Shown in pieces: positions 11,232 through 21,791 of a DNA stretch of 64,000 nucleotides. The stretch covers positions 1,922,001 through 1,986,000 of the forward strand of contig OZ287697.1 in NCBI GenBank assembly GCA_965649825.1, written 5' to 3'. Every line of letters begins with the position of its first letter. Within the stretch, counting starts at the first letter, position 1. Source of the DNA: Penicillus capitatus (Eukaryota > Chlorophyta). The notes under the pieces are model-generated. The model saw only the letters and a program-made list of their open reading frames with translations. It was not told where the DNA came from and did not search any database. The position numbers and the translations under genes were made by a program.

Positions 11232-11366
11232 AGGGTTGAAAACGAATACGACGCGGGTAGAGACAGAGAATGCAGCGCCCTACTGAGTCTAGGTCTCGGT
11301 ACGTTAGCTGAAGGGTATGACGGCATGTGATGGGACAGCATAGCAACGGACAGGACGTCCTGTCCG

Positions 11367-11375
11367 TGATGTGAC
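11367..11375 (+). promoter_or_regulatory. TGATGTGAC motif between AP2 and NTT-like genes
   Basis: Exact 9-mer in the 184-bp divergent intergenic region, 41 bp before the NTT-like ATG at 11416. It is one of several such sites next to divergent starts. Confidence 0.45.
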
Positions 11376-11415
11376 GGACATCCGACCCAGCAGATAATGC
11401 GAGCGTGTGAGCAGG

Positions 11416-13082
11416 ATGGCCTCGTTCTTCGTATCGCTCGAAGGCGATGAGCGCAAACAGGTACCCGCCGCCTTCTGTGCGTTTTTTTGCGTTCTGTCCT
11501 CGTACTACACTCTGCTGCCGCTCAGAGACGAACTGGGTCTTCGGATTGGTGCGAATCTCGTGCCGTCGCAGGCAGACTGTATGTCATGGGTGGGTGGTAT
11601 CTAGGAACGTCCTATCTCCCTGCGCTCTTTGTGGCATCACTTGTCGCGACGACAGTGGCGGCGCCGTCAGCTAGTGTCTTTCTCAGCAGGCCAGGGCAGC
11701 CAAAGCCGCGTCTCCTGAGTCAGCTCTTCCTATGCGTCGCCGGTGTCCTGCTCTGTTTCTATCTCCTCTTTCGGTGCGTTCACGACACCGACGGCGCCGT
11801 CGTCTCTTCCGCATCCCATCAGCAAGCGACGAACGAAAGACCCTTGCCTGTTCGCGCATCTGGACGACTCGACCTGACAACGGCACAGCGAAGTATATTT
11901 GTGGCTTTCTATCTGTGGGTAATCCAATCGCTGACGATTGTGGCATGGAACCTGTCGGCGTCCTGACAGGTCGGTGTCCAAAACCTCGTCTGCATTTCGT
12001 CTATCTGGGCACGGTGCGCCGAACTCTTCTCCAACGCATCTGCCAAACGACTGTACGGTTTTATCGGAGCTGGATCCACTCTTGGTCAGATCTGCGGTTC
12101 AGCGCTCACGAAATACCTCCTGCACAAGACACGTGTGTCCCTCCCTTTCTCTCCAGGCATCCACCGTGTGAAATGTAGTCGTTGTATCTGACGGGCCGCC
12201 GCCTTACGACTTGATCCTTCTCTCTGCCGTCTTCATCGTCGCCGCCACTTTCTTCCTCTATCGACTCGACGGTCCGACGCAACGGGAGGCGCGATCTCGC
12301 AAGGCCCCAACGATGTCGCAGCTTCTGGATGGTTTCGGGTACGGCGATCGTTGCCGGACGATGGTCATGTGTGAAGCTATAGGCTGATCTGGAGATCGCC
12401 TTATTTGCTGCATCTCTGTGTCTACATGCTCGTCAACTACGCCGTCGCTTCTCAGTTCTACTTCGAAAAGGCGCTCGTTGTCGAAACCGCTTTGAATCCA
12501 TCGCCACATCGCACGTCCTGGTTTGCGACGCTCAATCTCATCTCTGGAGCCTTCATCGCCGCAGCGCAGCTCACACTCACAGGCAGTCACCCCTCACCCC
12601 TCCTCCATCACACATACCTAACGCTCGATACAGGTCACCTGCTAACGCGTCTCGCCTTTACGACTGTCCTCTCCATTGCACCCATCGCCTGCGGACTGAG
12701 TATGGCCTTTGTCGCCGTCGCCGCCAAACCTGACATCATTGGTTCGTCTCGGAAACGGTTAACAAAGACTCCCTTGCGTTTCTGTATAGGAATGGCGGAG
12801 ATCGTGCGCAAGATCCTCACCTTCGCTGTCGCTCGGCCCGCTCGAGAGACACTCTTCACCGTTCTCTCCGACGACGAGCAGTACAAAACAAAACTCCTCA
12901 TCGACACGATCTTCCAGCGTCTGGGCGATGTTCTCGGCGCTCTGCTCTTTCAGCTGTTCCACGGCGTTCTCTCTTTTGGCCCGTGCGGCGTGGCCCTTGT
13001 CACCACATGTCTTTGTTTGGTGTGGGGCCTTGTCGGTTGGACACTCGCTCGGCGACATGCACTCCTCGTCTCGGTGACGTGA
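11416..13082 (+). CDS. NTT/TLC-type (Npt1/Npt2-like) membrane nucleotide carrier
   Basis: Polytopic membrane protein of the MFS-like ATP/ADP translocase superfamily. Diagnostic stretches: SSYYTLLPLRDELGL in TM1; FYLWVGVQNLVCISSIWAR; NASAKRLYGFIGAGSTLGQICGSALT; IWRSPYLLHLCVYML; QFYFEKALVVE; LTRLAFTTVL; and ARPARETLFTVLSDDEQYKTKLLIDTIFQRLGD. Six GT-AG introns (44-56 nt) were resolved; one ends CTGACAG and one donor is GTAATC. Bacterial and plastid relatives exchange ATP/ADP or import NTPs; substrate and membrane cannot be told here. ADA2 starts 16 bp after its stop, on the same strand. Confidence 0.82.
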
Positions 13083-13098
13083 CATCTATGTTCTCGCG

Positions 13099-15306
13099 AT
13101 GGTCGAACGGACAACAGGTTCGCGTGGTATACGTAAACGATCGAATCATTTCTTGACTCCAGAGCAGGTCCCGCGTTTCCACTGCGACCACTGCAAGCGC
13201 GACATCTCACGCAAGATACGCATCAAGTGTGCCGACTGCGCCGACTTTGACCTCTGCGTCGAGTGCTTTGCTGTCGGCGTCGAGTCGCAAGAGCACAAGA
13301 AGACACATAGGTGCCGTCATGCATCGACCCCGCTGCACCCTCGAAACGGATTTTGGCGAGCAGATATCGCGTGATTGATGACTTGAGCTTTGCCGTGTTT
13401 TCATCATCCTGGGGTGCCGACGAGGAATTGCTCTTCTTTGATGGGATCTGTGACTTTGGTATCAGTAACTGGGAAGCGGTGGCTCATGTTGTCGGCTCCA
13501 AATCGGCAGACGCATGCAAACAGCATTACATCGAGGTATGTTCGATCGCAGACCGTTACCATGACGGTTCTCACTCTTTGCCTCTCGGTCACTCTTTTGT
13601 GGCGGCAGCTCCTGGAGAAGCAGCATTGGCTGGACGATGAGCCTCTGCCTTCCGATCCACCGACGACCAAAGGCAACACCGTGATGGCAGATTCTCTCTA
13701 GAGGAGACGGACGGTGTGCTTACAGATGTCATGGCCTCTGCTTTTCCATCCAGTGTCTTTTCTGACGTGTTCGGTCCAAGTCCCAAAAACCTCTCACCTG
13801 CATCGAGCATTGATGGGACGGTCTCTTCTCTTACGGAGGATGAGAGGGAGATGCCCAATGCACAGGAATGGATTCTGCCAGGAGTGGGAGAGACATTGAA
13901 GTCGACTGCGGCTGATGGCCATCCAGGGAGTGATGCCGATGGGACGTTGATGGAATCAGATGCCGACATGGCATTGGACGACGGCAAGGAGGACCCACTG
14001 CCACCTCCAGAGCACACACCGCCCACGCCACCCATAGCAACAGGCATTTTCTCTTGGTTTAGCATCTAGGATAACCGTCGATGTCAGGGAATGCTGCTTT
14101 GGAGGATGAGACGTCGGACGAGGAGATGAAGGAAGACAGAGAGACAGAAGAGACAGGTCCAGCGCCGAGCGAAGCACCGGAGTGTGGTGGGAAGGCCGAG
14201 GCCGTTCCTGAGAAGCGTACCCCCTTCAAGCACGCATCCCTGCATCCTGTCCAAGGTCGCGCACCGATCGTCCTGACGATAACCAGTGCATAGCGTCGAT
14301 GTCTGGGTGTGCACTAGGGCCGCCGCTTCCCGGCAGGAGTCTGAGCTCCTTTGATACCAATGCAGGGGAAGTGACTGGCTTCAATCCGTTTCGAAGAGAA
14401 TTTGATCCTCCGTACGATGTCGGAGCCGAACAGATGATTGCGGATCTCGAATTCCACGACGACGACCCGGAAGACGTCACCAGAGCAAAGCTCAAATTGC
14501 TGCACCTCTATCGATGGCGCGTCCACGAACGCGAACGCAGGTGAGTTCTCACACATTTCTCACACTTTGGCCAGACATCTCTTCTCCAGAACGGAGCTGC
14601 TGAAGAAAAACGAATACGGATTGATGGATGTGCGGAAGATCATGGCGATGGAACGCGCTTGGAACGCAAGCGAACGCTTCGCCGACCTCCGTCCGTTTGC
14701 CCGGTCCCTTCACGCCACCCTCTCCTTCTTAGAAATGTCTTCCCTTCAGATTCACAAGTCTGGAGAAGGTCGAACGCCTTGCCAAAGGACTGTGCTTTGA
14801 GCGGACGTTGCGTCGACGGATCCAGGAACTCCAAGAGGTAACAGGGGATGTATGCATCAGATGCCGGTGTCTATACAGCGTTTGCATCGCAGGCACGTGC
14901 GACAGGATGTCGCACTTTTGCCGAGATTCGATCCAGGAGCAAAGATGTTAAGGGACCGCGTTTTCCGGAACGGACGTCGGCTCAGCTGATCGGCAAATGG
15001 AAGCGCTGTCATCCAGAGCTCTCGGAAGATCTCGTGCATCGCACCTCGGTGCCAGAGCTCAGCGAAAGGGAGCGATCGTTCTGTTCAGAAGTGGGCTTCA
15101 GTCCGTGGCAATTTGCCGTTCTTCGCGATCGGCTGCTGCGCGAAGCGGAGGAAAGCGGCGGCCGGTTTTCGAAGATTCTCGTTCGGAGCTTCTTTCGCCT
15201 AGATACCTCGCAAGCTGTTAAGCTCTTCGATTTCTTCGTCAACGAAAAGAGAATCATCAATTCGGACAGAGATCTGATGCGAGATCCCAAAAAGAGCTGC
15301 CCTTAG
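13099..15306 (+). CDS. ADA2: Transcriptional adapter ADA2 (SAGA-type HAT complex)
   Basis: Bridges GCN5 acetyltransferase to the SAGA/ADA complexes in the nucleus. The N-terminal ZZ zinc finger (FHCDHCKRDISRKIRIKCADCADFDLCVECF) is followed across a 49-nt intron by YRVIDDLSF and a SANT domain (GADEELLFFDGICDFGISNWEAVAHVVG). A long acidic, poorly conserved linker (~13.6-14.3 kb) holds introns I could not fix. The core ADA2 segment follows: FNPFRREFDPPYDVGAEQMIADLEF, LKLLHLYRWRVHERERR, LRPFAR and RRRIQELQE. A C-terminal SWIRM domain (LSERERSFCSEVGF…LFDFFVNEKRI) completes the canonical architecture. Confidence 0.92.
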
Positions 15307-15427
15307 CCATCCGCATCGGCGGCTGACCCAATAAACGGCCCAGTACAGCAGGCCTCTGATAAACGATGTTCAGCATTCGATTAATGCAAAAATCAATCGC
15401 ACGAGGTCTTTCGGTTTCTGTCGCGCG

Positions 15428-16362
15428 ATGATGAGCGGGTTTGACGAGACGCTTCTCAGGACAACAATGCAGGTGTCGTTGCTCCGTTTCTGTTTTTCGC
15501 GATACCAGCTTTGACTGGCAGGACGTCGTGGCAGAAGTTGAAGACGCTGACGTTGTGCGTCTCTGCGTACGTTGTCCTCTTCTTGCCAGCTCGCTTTTCA
15601 TTCAATGTGCAGATGGATTTCGTTACGAGACTGGGGGCGACGCTGAATGCCTATGTTCCGAAGGAAAGGTAACCGCACCGTCCGTATACTTCGCATCCGG
15701 CAGAAATGGCGATGCAGTGAACAGGAAGTCGAATCGGTTACTGTGCAACGCGAAGTTCGTCGGTTGCAAACAGAGGTCAGAAACGCCGCCGGGAAATGCG
15801 GCGGCTATAGACACGATGCGTTTCTGTAGTATGAGGAGGTCTTGAATCGCGTTCAGTCCTTGCGAGAGAGTGTTCCGCAACGCACCGAGGAAGATATCGA
15901 GAAAGAGATGACACGTTTGGGGCACTATATCGAACAAGGCAAGCGACAAGACCCGTCTTTTGCACTGGCCTTATCTAGAGCGACAGATCTTCCGAGATGC
16001 GATGAAGATGTGGAGATGGAAAAGGTCGTCACCGATGCCGCCGCCGACCGTTCGAGCGAACTCGCTTCTTCGCTCCATGATCTCAAGACGAAACTGCAGG
16101 AGACGTCGCTTCTGAAGTGCTGCATATAGGATACGAAGGATGCGCCGCAAAGCGTTGTGCTGGTTGTAGTGCCAAGATGCAAACGGCAGGGCGACGCGTG
16201 TCGCAGATGGTGTCCCTGTTGCGCGCACGACAGAATCGTCCAGCATCACCGCGAACACCGCGCTCCTCGAGCACTCTTCCCTCGCCGCAGATGGCACATC
16301 CTGGGCGGCTCTTTGAGACCGACGAGATGTGGGTGGACTCTGGCCTCTCGCTTGGCGATTGA
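15428..16362 (+). CDS. Coiled-coil protein of unknown function
   Basis: Not assigned to a family. Five introns (45-55 nt) give one continuous frame of ~240 residues: SGFDETLLRTTMQ, DVVAEVEDADVVRLC, MDFVTRLGATLNAYVPKE, then a long heptad-rich stretch (EQEVESVTVQREVRRLQTEY, EEVLNRVQSLRESVPQ, EDIEKEM). It continues with SELASSLHDLKTKLQETSLLNAKM and ends with a Ser/Pro-rich tail. Size and layout resemble small kinetochore (Mis12/Nsl1-like) or SNARE-associated coiled-coil subunits, but this is only a guess. The consistent phase through five junctions supports a real gene. Confidence 0.6.
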
Positions 16363-16930
16363 CCTGACAGATGTAAAGATCCTTCCTTCTACGTATGTAA
16401 CGGTGTCATTTCTCACTCTTTTTTTCAATCTACTTAACGTCACATCATTACAGAAGATCACATAAAACAAACGTCTCCTTGCTAGAGGATGATCGCCCAC
16501 CCCGTGCACTCAGCGTCATGATGTGACGTTTAGAACGTCGACGTCACCAGCGAATGTGCGTGCTGCCGCGTGGCTGATGTCAAGAAATCTTGATTCGACG
16601 ATGCGCCACCATTCTCACCATTATTTTTTACAAATACAAAAGTGAGTATCACCACGTCGCCCTCACCACCTTCGCAGTCAGAGCATTGCGCAATGTGGTT
16701 GATGCAATGCCAGCAGCGCATGCAGATTGATCCACACGACACAGAATATCCACCATCAACCTTTCCCTTTCAATCCTCTCGATAAAATCACCCTCGAGTC
16801 GCGGAAGAAAGTCACATGTTCAAACAGAAAACAGCACACCTAACACTTCTGATAACGGGTCTGCGTTATACAGCCGCAGTTATCCCTCGCTAGCCGCTCT
16901 TTTACGACAGACTCCTTCAAAAGAATAGGT
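16363..16930. other. Convergent intergenic region with two TGATGTGAC sites
   Basis: No supported ORF. Two copies of the 9-mer lie here, at 16439-16447 (minus) and 16519-16527 (plus), in opposite orientation and 71 bp apart, together with T-rich runs. The flanking genes converge here, so these copies are not between annotated starts. Confidence 0.4.
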
Positions 16931-17677
16931 TCAGGACGTAACGTCACTGTATTGTTCCGCCGCCACCGCCGCCATGCGATCCGTCAGCTGTGCACGGAGT
17001 TCTTGAATCTCACGTTCTTTCTCTTCGATCTCGCGCTTCTTTTCGTTGAAGAGATCGGCGCATCGAGCGTAAAGCGTCTTTCGGCTGTGTGTTGCGTCCT
17101 TGACTTCTTGTTTCAATGCTTGCATGTCTTGTTCGATTCCCCTCTGAGCTTCGCGATTTTCAACCGCCATAACCGATACACAGGCCGACAGCTCGCAGGC
17201 AGTCGTGAGAAATGAAAGGATACAGGGGGCCACTTCGGTCGGGTGCAGTAAAATGCGGCCCATTCCTCGCAGCTGCGCATCGGACAATGGCCAAGACCAT
17301 CGTAACTCACGAGCGTCGTCGTTCTCCACCGAAAACTCAAAATTGAATACCGTCACCGAATCTGAATACCCCAATGCCTCACGGGCTCTTTCTACCCACG
17401 TCTCATGGCCGACGGCAGTCGATGGTGGACTCGTACAACGCACTGCTCTCCAGGCTTTGGCCCCGTCCGTTGCATCCACATCAAATTCAGCGTCGTTCCA
17501 CCATTTTACTAGCAGATATAGACTACCCCCTTCTTCCGTATCAATACGTTTACAGACTGTCTTCGCGATGGCCGCCATGACGGATGAAGATGACATAAAC
17601 GAGACAGGATGTCGTTTGAGGTTGAACCGTTTGGCCGACAGCAGAAGCCGTTGACTGGACGGCGCGAGATGAGTCAT
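16931..17677 (-). CDS. XRCC4-like DNA repair protein
   Basis: Single exon, 248 codons. An N-terminal β-rich head (YLLVKWWNDAEFDVDATDG, a W preceding RAREALG, VTVFNFEFS, LRGMGRILL) is followed by a single long helix (EQDMQALKQEVKDATHSRKTLYARCADLFNEKKREIEEKEREIQELR). The YxRxxxLxNEKKxxI run matches the stalk of XRCC4, the ligase IV scaffold of non-homologous end joining. Overall similarity is low, so XLF, PAXX or SAS-6-like proteins of the same fold remain alternatives. The ATG at 17677 lies only 8 bp from the oppositely oriented U2AF-like ATG; in-frame ATGs at 17593 and 17575 could be the true start. Confidence 0.6.
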   Translation of the reverse strand: MTHLAPSSQRLLLSAKRFNLKRHPVSFMSSSSVMAAIAKTVCKRIDTEEGGSLYLLVKWWNDAEFDVDATDGAKAWRAVRCTSPPSTAVGHETWVERAREALGYSDSVTVFNFEFSVENDDARELRWSWPLSDAQLRGMGRILLHPTEVAPCILSFLTTACELSACVSVMAVENREAQRGIEQDMQALKQEVKDATHSRKTLYARCADLFNEKKREIEEKEREIQELRAQLTDRMAAVAAEQYSDVTS

Positions 17678-17685
17678 TTGCCGTC

Positions 17686-18885
17686 ATGGGCGACGCACGC
17701 GAACGCGCATCCCGCTCAAAAGAACGCTCTTCGCGTCGGCATCGTTCTCGTTCGAGGTCTCGCGACCGACATCGCCGACGACGTGACCGCTCGCCCCGAA
17801 CACGCGAACGGAGCAACAGTCGAGAAGACGGACGCCGTCGACGTCGACACTCGCGCGAACGCAAACACGAACGCACACGCGTCGACTCTCGCTCGCCGCG
17901 GCGCAGTCGAACGCGCAAGTCTGCTTTCAGTGGTCCAGGAGAGGGCACAGAGGTCCAGGAAAGGCACTCAATGGGAAGACGGTTTTGATGGGTGGGCCTG
18001 TTATAGGCTCAGTCACTGCAGCAACTCCAGCAGCAGCAACTCCATCGTCAGTTACTGGCTCAACAGCTGCTTCTGCAGCAGAGCGCCTTGTCTGGCACCA
18101 CTGCTCTGATCGCGAACAAGAAACAAAGAGAGGTGTATGTGGGGAACCTCACGATCGGCATCGTCAATGCAGACATGCTGCGTGAGCTTTTCAACGGCGC
18201 CCTGTCCTCTCTCGTGCCGGATCCGGTGACGAATCCTCCAGTCGTGAGCGTGAATATGGATGCTTCCGGTGTGTTATCTCTGATGCGTGTCGGCGGTGAT
18301 ATGATGTGATGTGACAGGTCGGTTTGGTTTTGTGGAGATGCGCAGTGAGGAACTGGCCAATGCAGCGATGCAGATGGACAAAGTCGAGCTCTGTGGACGT
18401 CACGTCAACATCGGAAGACCACGTGGCTACATCGAACCTCCGACCAGTGTCGTGGCCCAGACCAAGCTCGGTATGGCTGAGCAATTCGCCAAGACCCTCT
18501 CTGGCAGTGCCTCCAAGACCGTCCTTCTGGAGAACATGCTTTCGCCCGAAGACCTCAATCAGCCCAATGCCCGAGATGAGGTGAGATCCAGCTTCGTTAA
18601 GGAAGTGCTGAGAGGGTCGTGTGGTGTGCGCAGTTGATGGATGAGGTGCGATCCGAATGTGAGAAATGGGCGTCGGTTTTAGGTGTGGCCTGTCCCACTC
18701 CGCCCGAATCTGTCCAGGGCGTTGCCGCTTCGAGAGTGTATGTCAAGTTATCGACGTCCGATGAGGCCAAGAGGACAAAAGAGTTTATGGATGGTCGTAG
18801 TTTCGACAATAATACCGTGACATGTACTTTGGTGCCGGACACCGATTTCGCTAGGGCTGAAAAGGGCGAGTGGATCACGGCATGA
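17686..18885 (+). CDS. U2AF large-subunit-like RS/RRM splicing factor
   Basis: The N terminus is an Arg/Ser-Arg domain (RRHRSRSRSRDRHRRRRDRSP). A Gln/Leu-rich linker (QLQQQQLHRQLLAQQ) follows, then RRM1 (REVYVGNLTIG … ASGRFGFVEMRS) and a terminal UHM-like RRM (SKTVLLENMLSPEDL … RVYVKLSTSDEAKR). The central RRM2 of canonical U2AF65 seems absent. Introns: one removes ~53 nt before AQSLQQLQ; one ends TGATGTGACAG at 18317; one ends GTGCGCAG before LMDEVRSE. A second, canonical U2AF65 gene lies at 58.2-59.9 kb, so this is a distinct paralogue. Predicted nuclear. Confidence 0.82.
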
Positions 18886-18894
18886 TGATGTGAC
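18886..18894 (+). promoter_or_regulatory. TGATGTGAC motif upstream of EF-Ts
   Basis: Exact copy 1 bp after the U2AF-like stop codon and ~257 bp before the EF-Ts ATG. The 18.89-19.15 kb spacer holds no ORF, so it may contain the EF-Ts promoter. Confidence 0.35.
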
Positions 18895-19150
18895 AGCTAG
18901 CATCAAGAACCCCTCGTCCTGCATCGACTGAAGCGCCCCGTTTGGCGTAGCTGGTGAGATTTTGTGGCTCTGTGTCTATGATTCCCGGGACTAATCTGTG
19001 TTTTTTGTGTTTGTGTGCTGTGCTTGTGTGTGACTGTTTGTGTGGACAGATGATGTCAGCTCTCGGCAACGTCAGACTGTGAATCTCAAACGCAGCTTCT
19101 GCTGTAATAGATGCCTGCGTTATCTCAACCACCCACCCGACCATTAGCTC

Positions 19151-20403
19151 ATGCAGTATACGGCCAGGTCTTGCATCGATGTTGCCTTGCGGAGCTTCGC
19201 TTCGAAGGCGGCACTTCCCCTTGCGACGATCAAGAAACTGCGCGATCTGAGTGGCGCGCCGATCGTTGACGTCAAGAAGGCGCTTGAAGAGACGCAGTAC
19301 GATTTTGGTAAGCGTTGTTGAAAAAGAACGGTGAAGGAGAAAGGGTTTTAGATTCGGCATATGAGGCGTTGCGACTCAAAGGACTGGCGGCCGCCGACAA
19401 GAAGGTCTGTCTGCATACACTGCTGCGCCGCGTCGGTTAAGTGGACGTTAGGCGACGCGGTTGGCGACAGAAGGACTGGTCGGCGTCGCAGCGACGACGC
19501 AGAGAGCGGCAGTAGTGGAAGTGCGTATCTGCCGTGGCATCGAACTCGCACAGGAGAACGGCGTAGGTGAACTGCGAAACGGACTTCGTGGCAAGGAATG
19601 AAAAATTCGGCAGCTTTGTGCAAAGCGTGGCCCAGGCAGTTCTCGACCAGGGAACCGCATACGGTAGATTTCGCCCTGTAAAAGCCACCGTTGTGTATGG
19701 CATGGCATCATAGGCGCAACACAGCAGCTCACTTCCGAAACGTTTCTGCAGTTTAGGATGCCCACTCCATCATCCACCATGTCTGTTTATCGTCACTCTT
19801 GAAATGATGTGACAGATGATGTAAGACAACAGGATCGAAGAGGCAGCAAAGGTGTTGTCTGGATCGATCCGTGAGAAGATTCACGTGCGACGGGCTTTTC
19901 TTCTGTCCTCCGCTGGACGTCTATACACTTACTGTCACAATGCGCCGCCGGGAGGCGTATCTGGACTCGGCAAGATTGCTTCCGTCGTGTCGATCGAGGC
20001 ACCGAACGGGGAATCTTTGGAAGATCGTGCGATCCAGGCATTGCAGGAAACTGCGTTGGGACAGCAACTGGCGATGCATGTCGCCGGAATGAAACCGCTT
20101 TACCTTGATGCGACTTCGATCGATGCCGAGCACTTGACCAAAGAACGCACCCTTCTGCACCAACAAGCGTCCAAATCGGGCAAACCGTCAAACATCGTGG
20201 AGAAGATCGTGGAAGGACGACTGAAAAAATTCTACGAAGAATTCTGCCTATTGGATCAGAAATTTGTCCTCGACGACGATCGGACCGTCGCCCAAGTCCT
20301 CCTTCAGTTTTCGCAAGACCATGACCTCCCCCATCCACTCACCATCAGCGCCTTTTCTCGCATGCAGTGTGGTGAGGGCATAGATCTGACATCCGACGTT
20401 TAA
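19151..20403 (+). CDS. TSFM: Organellar translation elongation factor Ts
   Basis: Guanine-nucleotide exchange factor for EF-Tu. After a short basic leader: LATIKKLRDLSGAPIVDVKKALEE (UBA-like N domain), LRLKGLAAADKKATRLATEGLVGV, then the EF-Ts signature NCETDFVARNEKFGSFV. A dimerisation-type core follows: LSGSIREKIHVRRAF, SIEAPNGESLEDRAIQALQETALGQQLAMHVAGMKPLYL, and a C-terminal module with VEGRLKKFYEEFCLLDQKFV. Five introns of 44-52 nt were placed; one (about 19767-19830) contains TGATGTGAC at 19805-19813. Mitochondrial or plastid location is inferred from the leader. Confidence 0.93.
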
Positions 20404-20429
20404 GACAGACGTTTTTTGAAGGTGATACA

Positions 20430-21454
20430 ATGTCGACGCTCCCATCTTTCCTGCTGACGCGCGCGAGCAGTACGTTTGTCGTCGGATACCATTTCCCATG
20501 TCTCGACGGCATCTTCGCCGCGCTCGTCGCTCGGGAGAAGTTCAGACAGATGGACCGCCATTGCCGTTTCGTTCCGCTCAGCAGTTCGCACGTTCCTCAA
20601 GTCGAGCGCCTATCGCTCCGCCGCAACGACACGGCTCTGCTGTTGGATTTCGCCGGAACTCGGGACTTCATCGAGCGCCTTGCCCAGTCCTGTCTTCGCG
20701 TCGTCGTTGTGGATCACCACGTCACGACACACGAAGCACTGAACAGCGCTCCGTTGCCGTCCAACGTCGAAGTGCATTACGATCTCAATCGCTGTGCGGC
20801 GTCGCTGGCTTTGGACGTCTTTGCACCGGTCCGACTCTCCCCACACATACGACAGATGATCAAGTAACCAACACACGTCGCCTGTTGACACACAGCAGCG
20901 TGGACGGATGGACTGTGTGCAGACTGGTCGAAGATTCGGATCTTTGGAGAATGGCTTTGCCCCAGACGCGATGGTTCCGTGCCGGTATGGGCGCGCTCAA
21001 CCTCGACTACGATGCTCAGAGGCATCCCCAGATTTTTGACGCACTGCTCGCGTTGGATCTCGATGCCGTGTTGAAGAAAGGTCAATCGGTGCATTCCCAG
21101 CAGAGCATAGAAGTGGACAGTGCGCTGCGGACGGCGTTTCGGGTGGATCTTGGTGGACGCGAGATGCCGTGGGGTCAGTGTCTTGCCGTCGAAGGCTTGC
21201 AGTTCCGTCGTCTGCGCAGCGATATCGGCAATGTATTGGCACATGAGTCCCACAGACAAGGCATGCGCGGCATTGGCGTCGTGGCCTACTGTGAGCCACA
21301 GCTTCATGATCGCTCCAAGATCAAAGTGAGCTTTCGAAGCATCGAAGCCGAAGACACGACGACGATATCCGTCGCCCTGGGTGGAGGAGGACACAAGAAT
21401 GCAAGCTCCTGTGTGATCGGCCTCACAGAGTTTCAGCGATGGCGGCTGCGTTAA
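20430..21454 (+). CDS. DHH/DHHA1-family phosphoesterase
   Basis: The N-terminal DHH domain has the metal-binding motifs YHFPCLDGIFAALVA, LLLDFAG and the signature VVVDHHVTTHE. A 60-nt intron (GTAACC…GTGCAG) joins it to VEDSDLWRMALP. A C-terminal DHHA1 domain carries the substrate-binding SVALGGGGHKNASS. Relatives include nanoRNase/pAp phosphatases and RecJ-like proteins; the eukaryotic subgroup is poorly characterised. The substrate is probably short oligonucleotides or pAp. The ATG is 26 bp after the EF-Ts stop, on the same strand. Confidence 0.85.
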
Positions 21455-21791
21455 CCGTCGCAGACACCCTTAATGAAAAGTGTGACCTATGTCATTGTGT
21501 GATACGGAAGAATCATGACTCGGCTTTACATTCAAGAGTATGAGCAGAGAAAGGAACCTACAGTAGCTCCCATCGCAAATGGCTCCTGGAGCCAAGGATA
21601 ATTAACGTCATGCACACACGCTGCATGCTATAACAACGCAATAGCCTCTTATTCGGGACGACTTGATTCGTCTTCCAGAACGTTTGAGCTTTTATTGAGG
21701 CTGTCGAAAGGAAACAGATGTTCGACCGATACGTGTGGCAACGAAATGCATAGCTACAACAAATCAAATAGGTAACTTATTAGGGGCCCAT
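21455..21791. other. Convergent intergenic region
   Basis: Lies between the stops of the DHH gene (plus) and the SUN gene (minus). It is A/T-richer than its surroundings and has no supported ORF. It probably contains both 3' ends. Confidence 0.4.

Noticed and set aside
20498-21454. Single long ORF for the DHH protein
   Set aside because: Its first part is out of frame with the DHH motif; a 60-nt intron links the correct frames.
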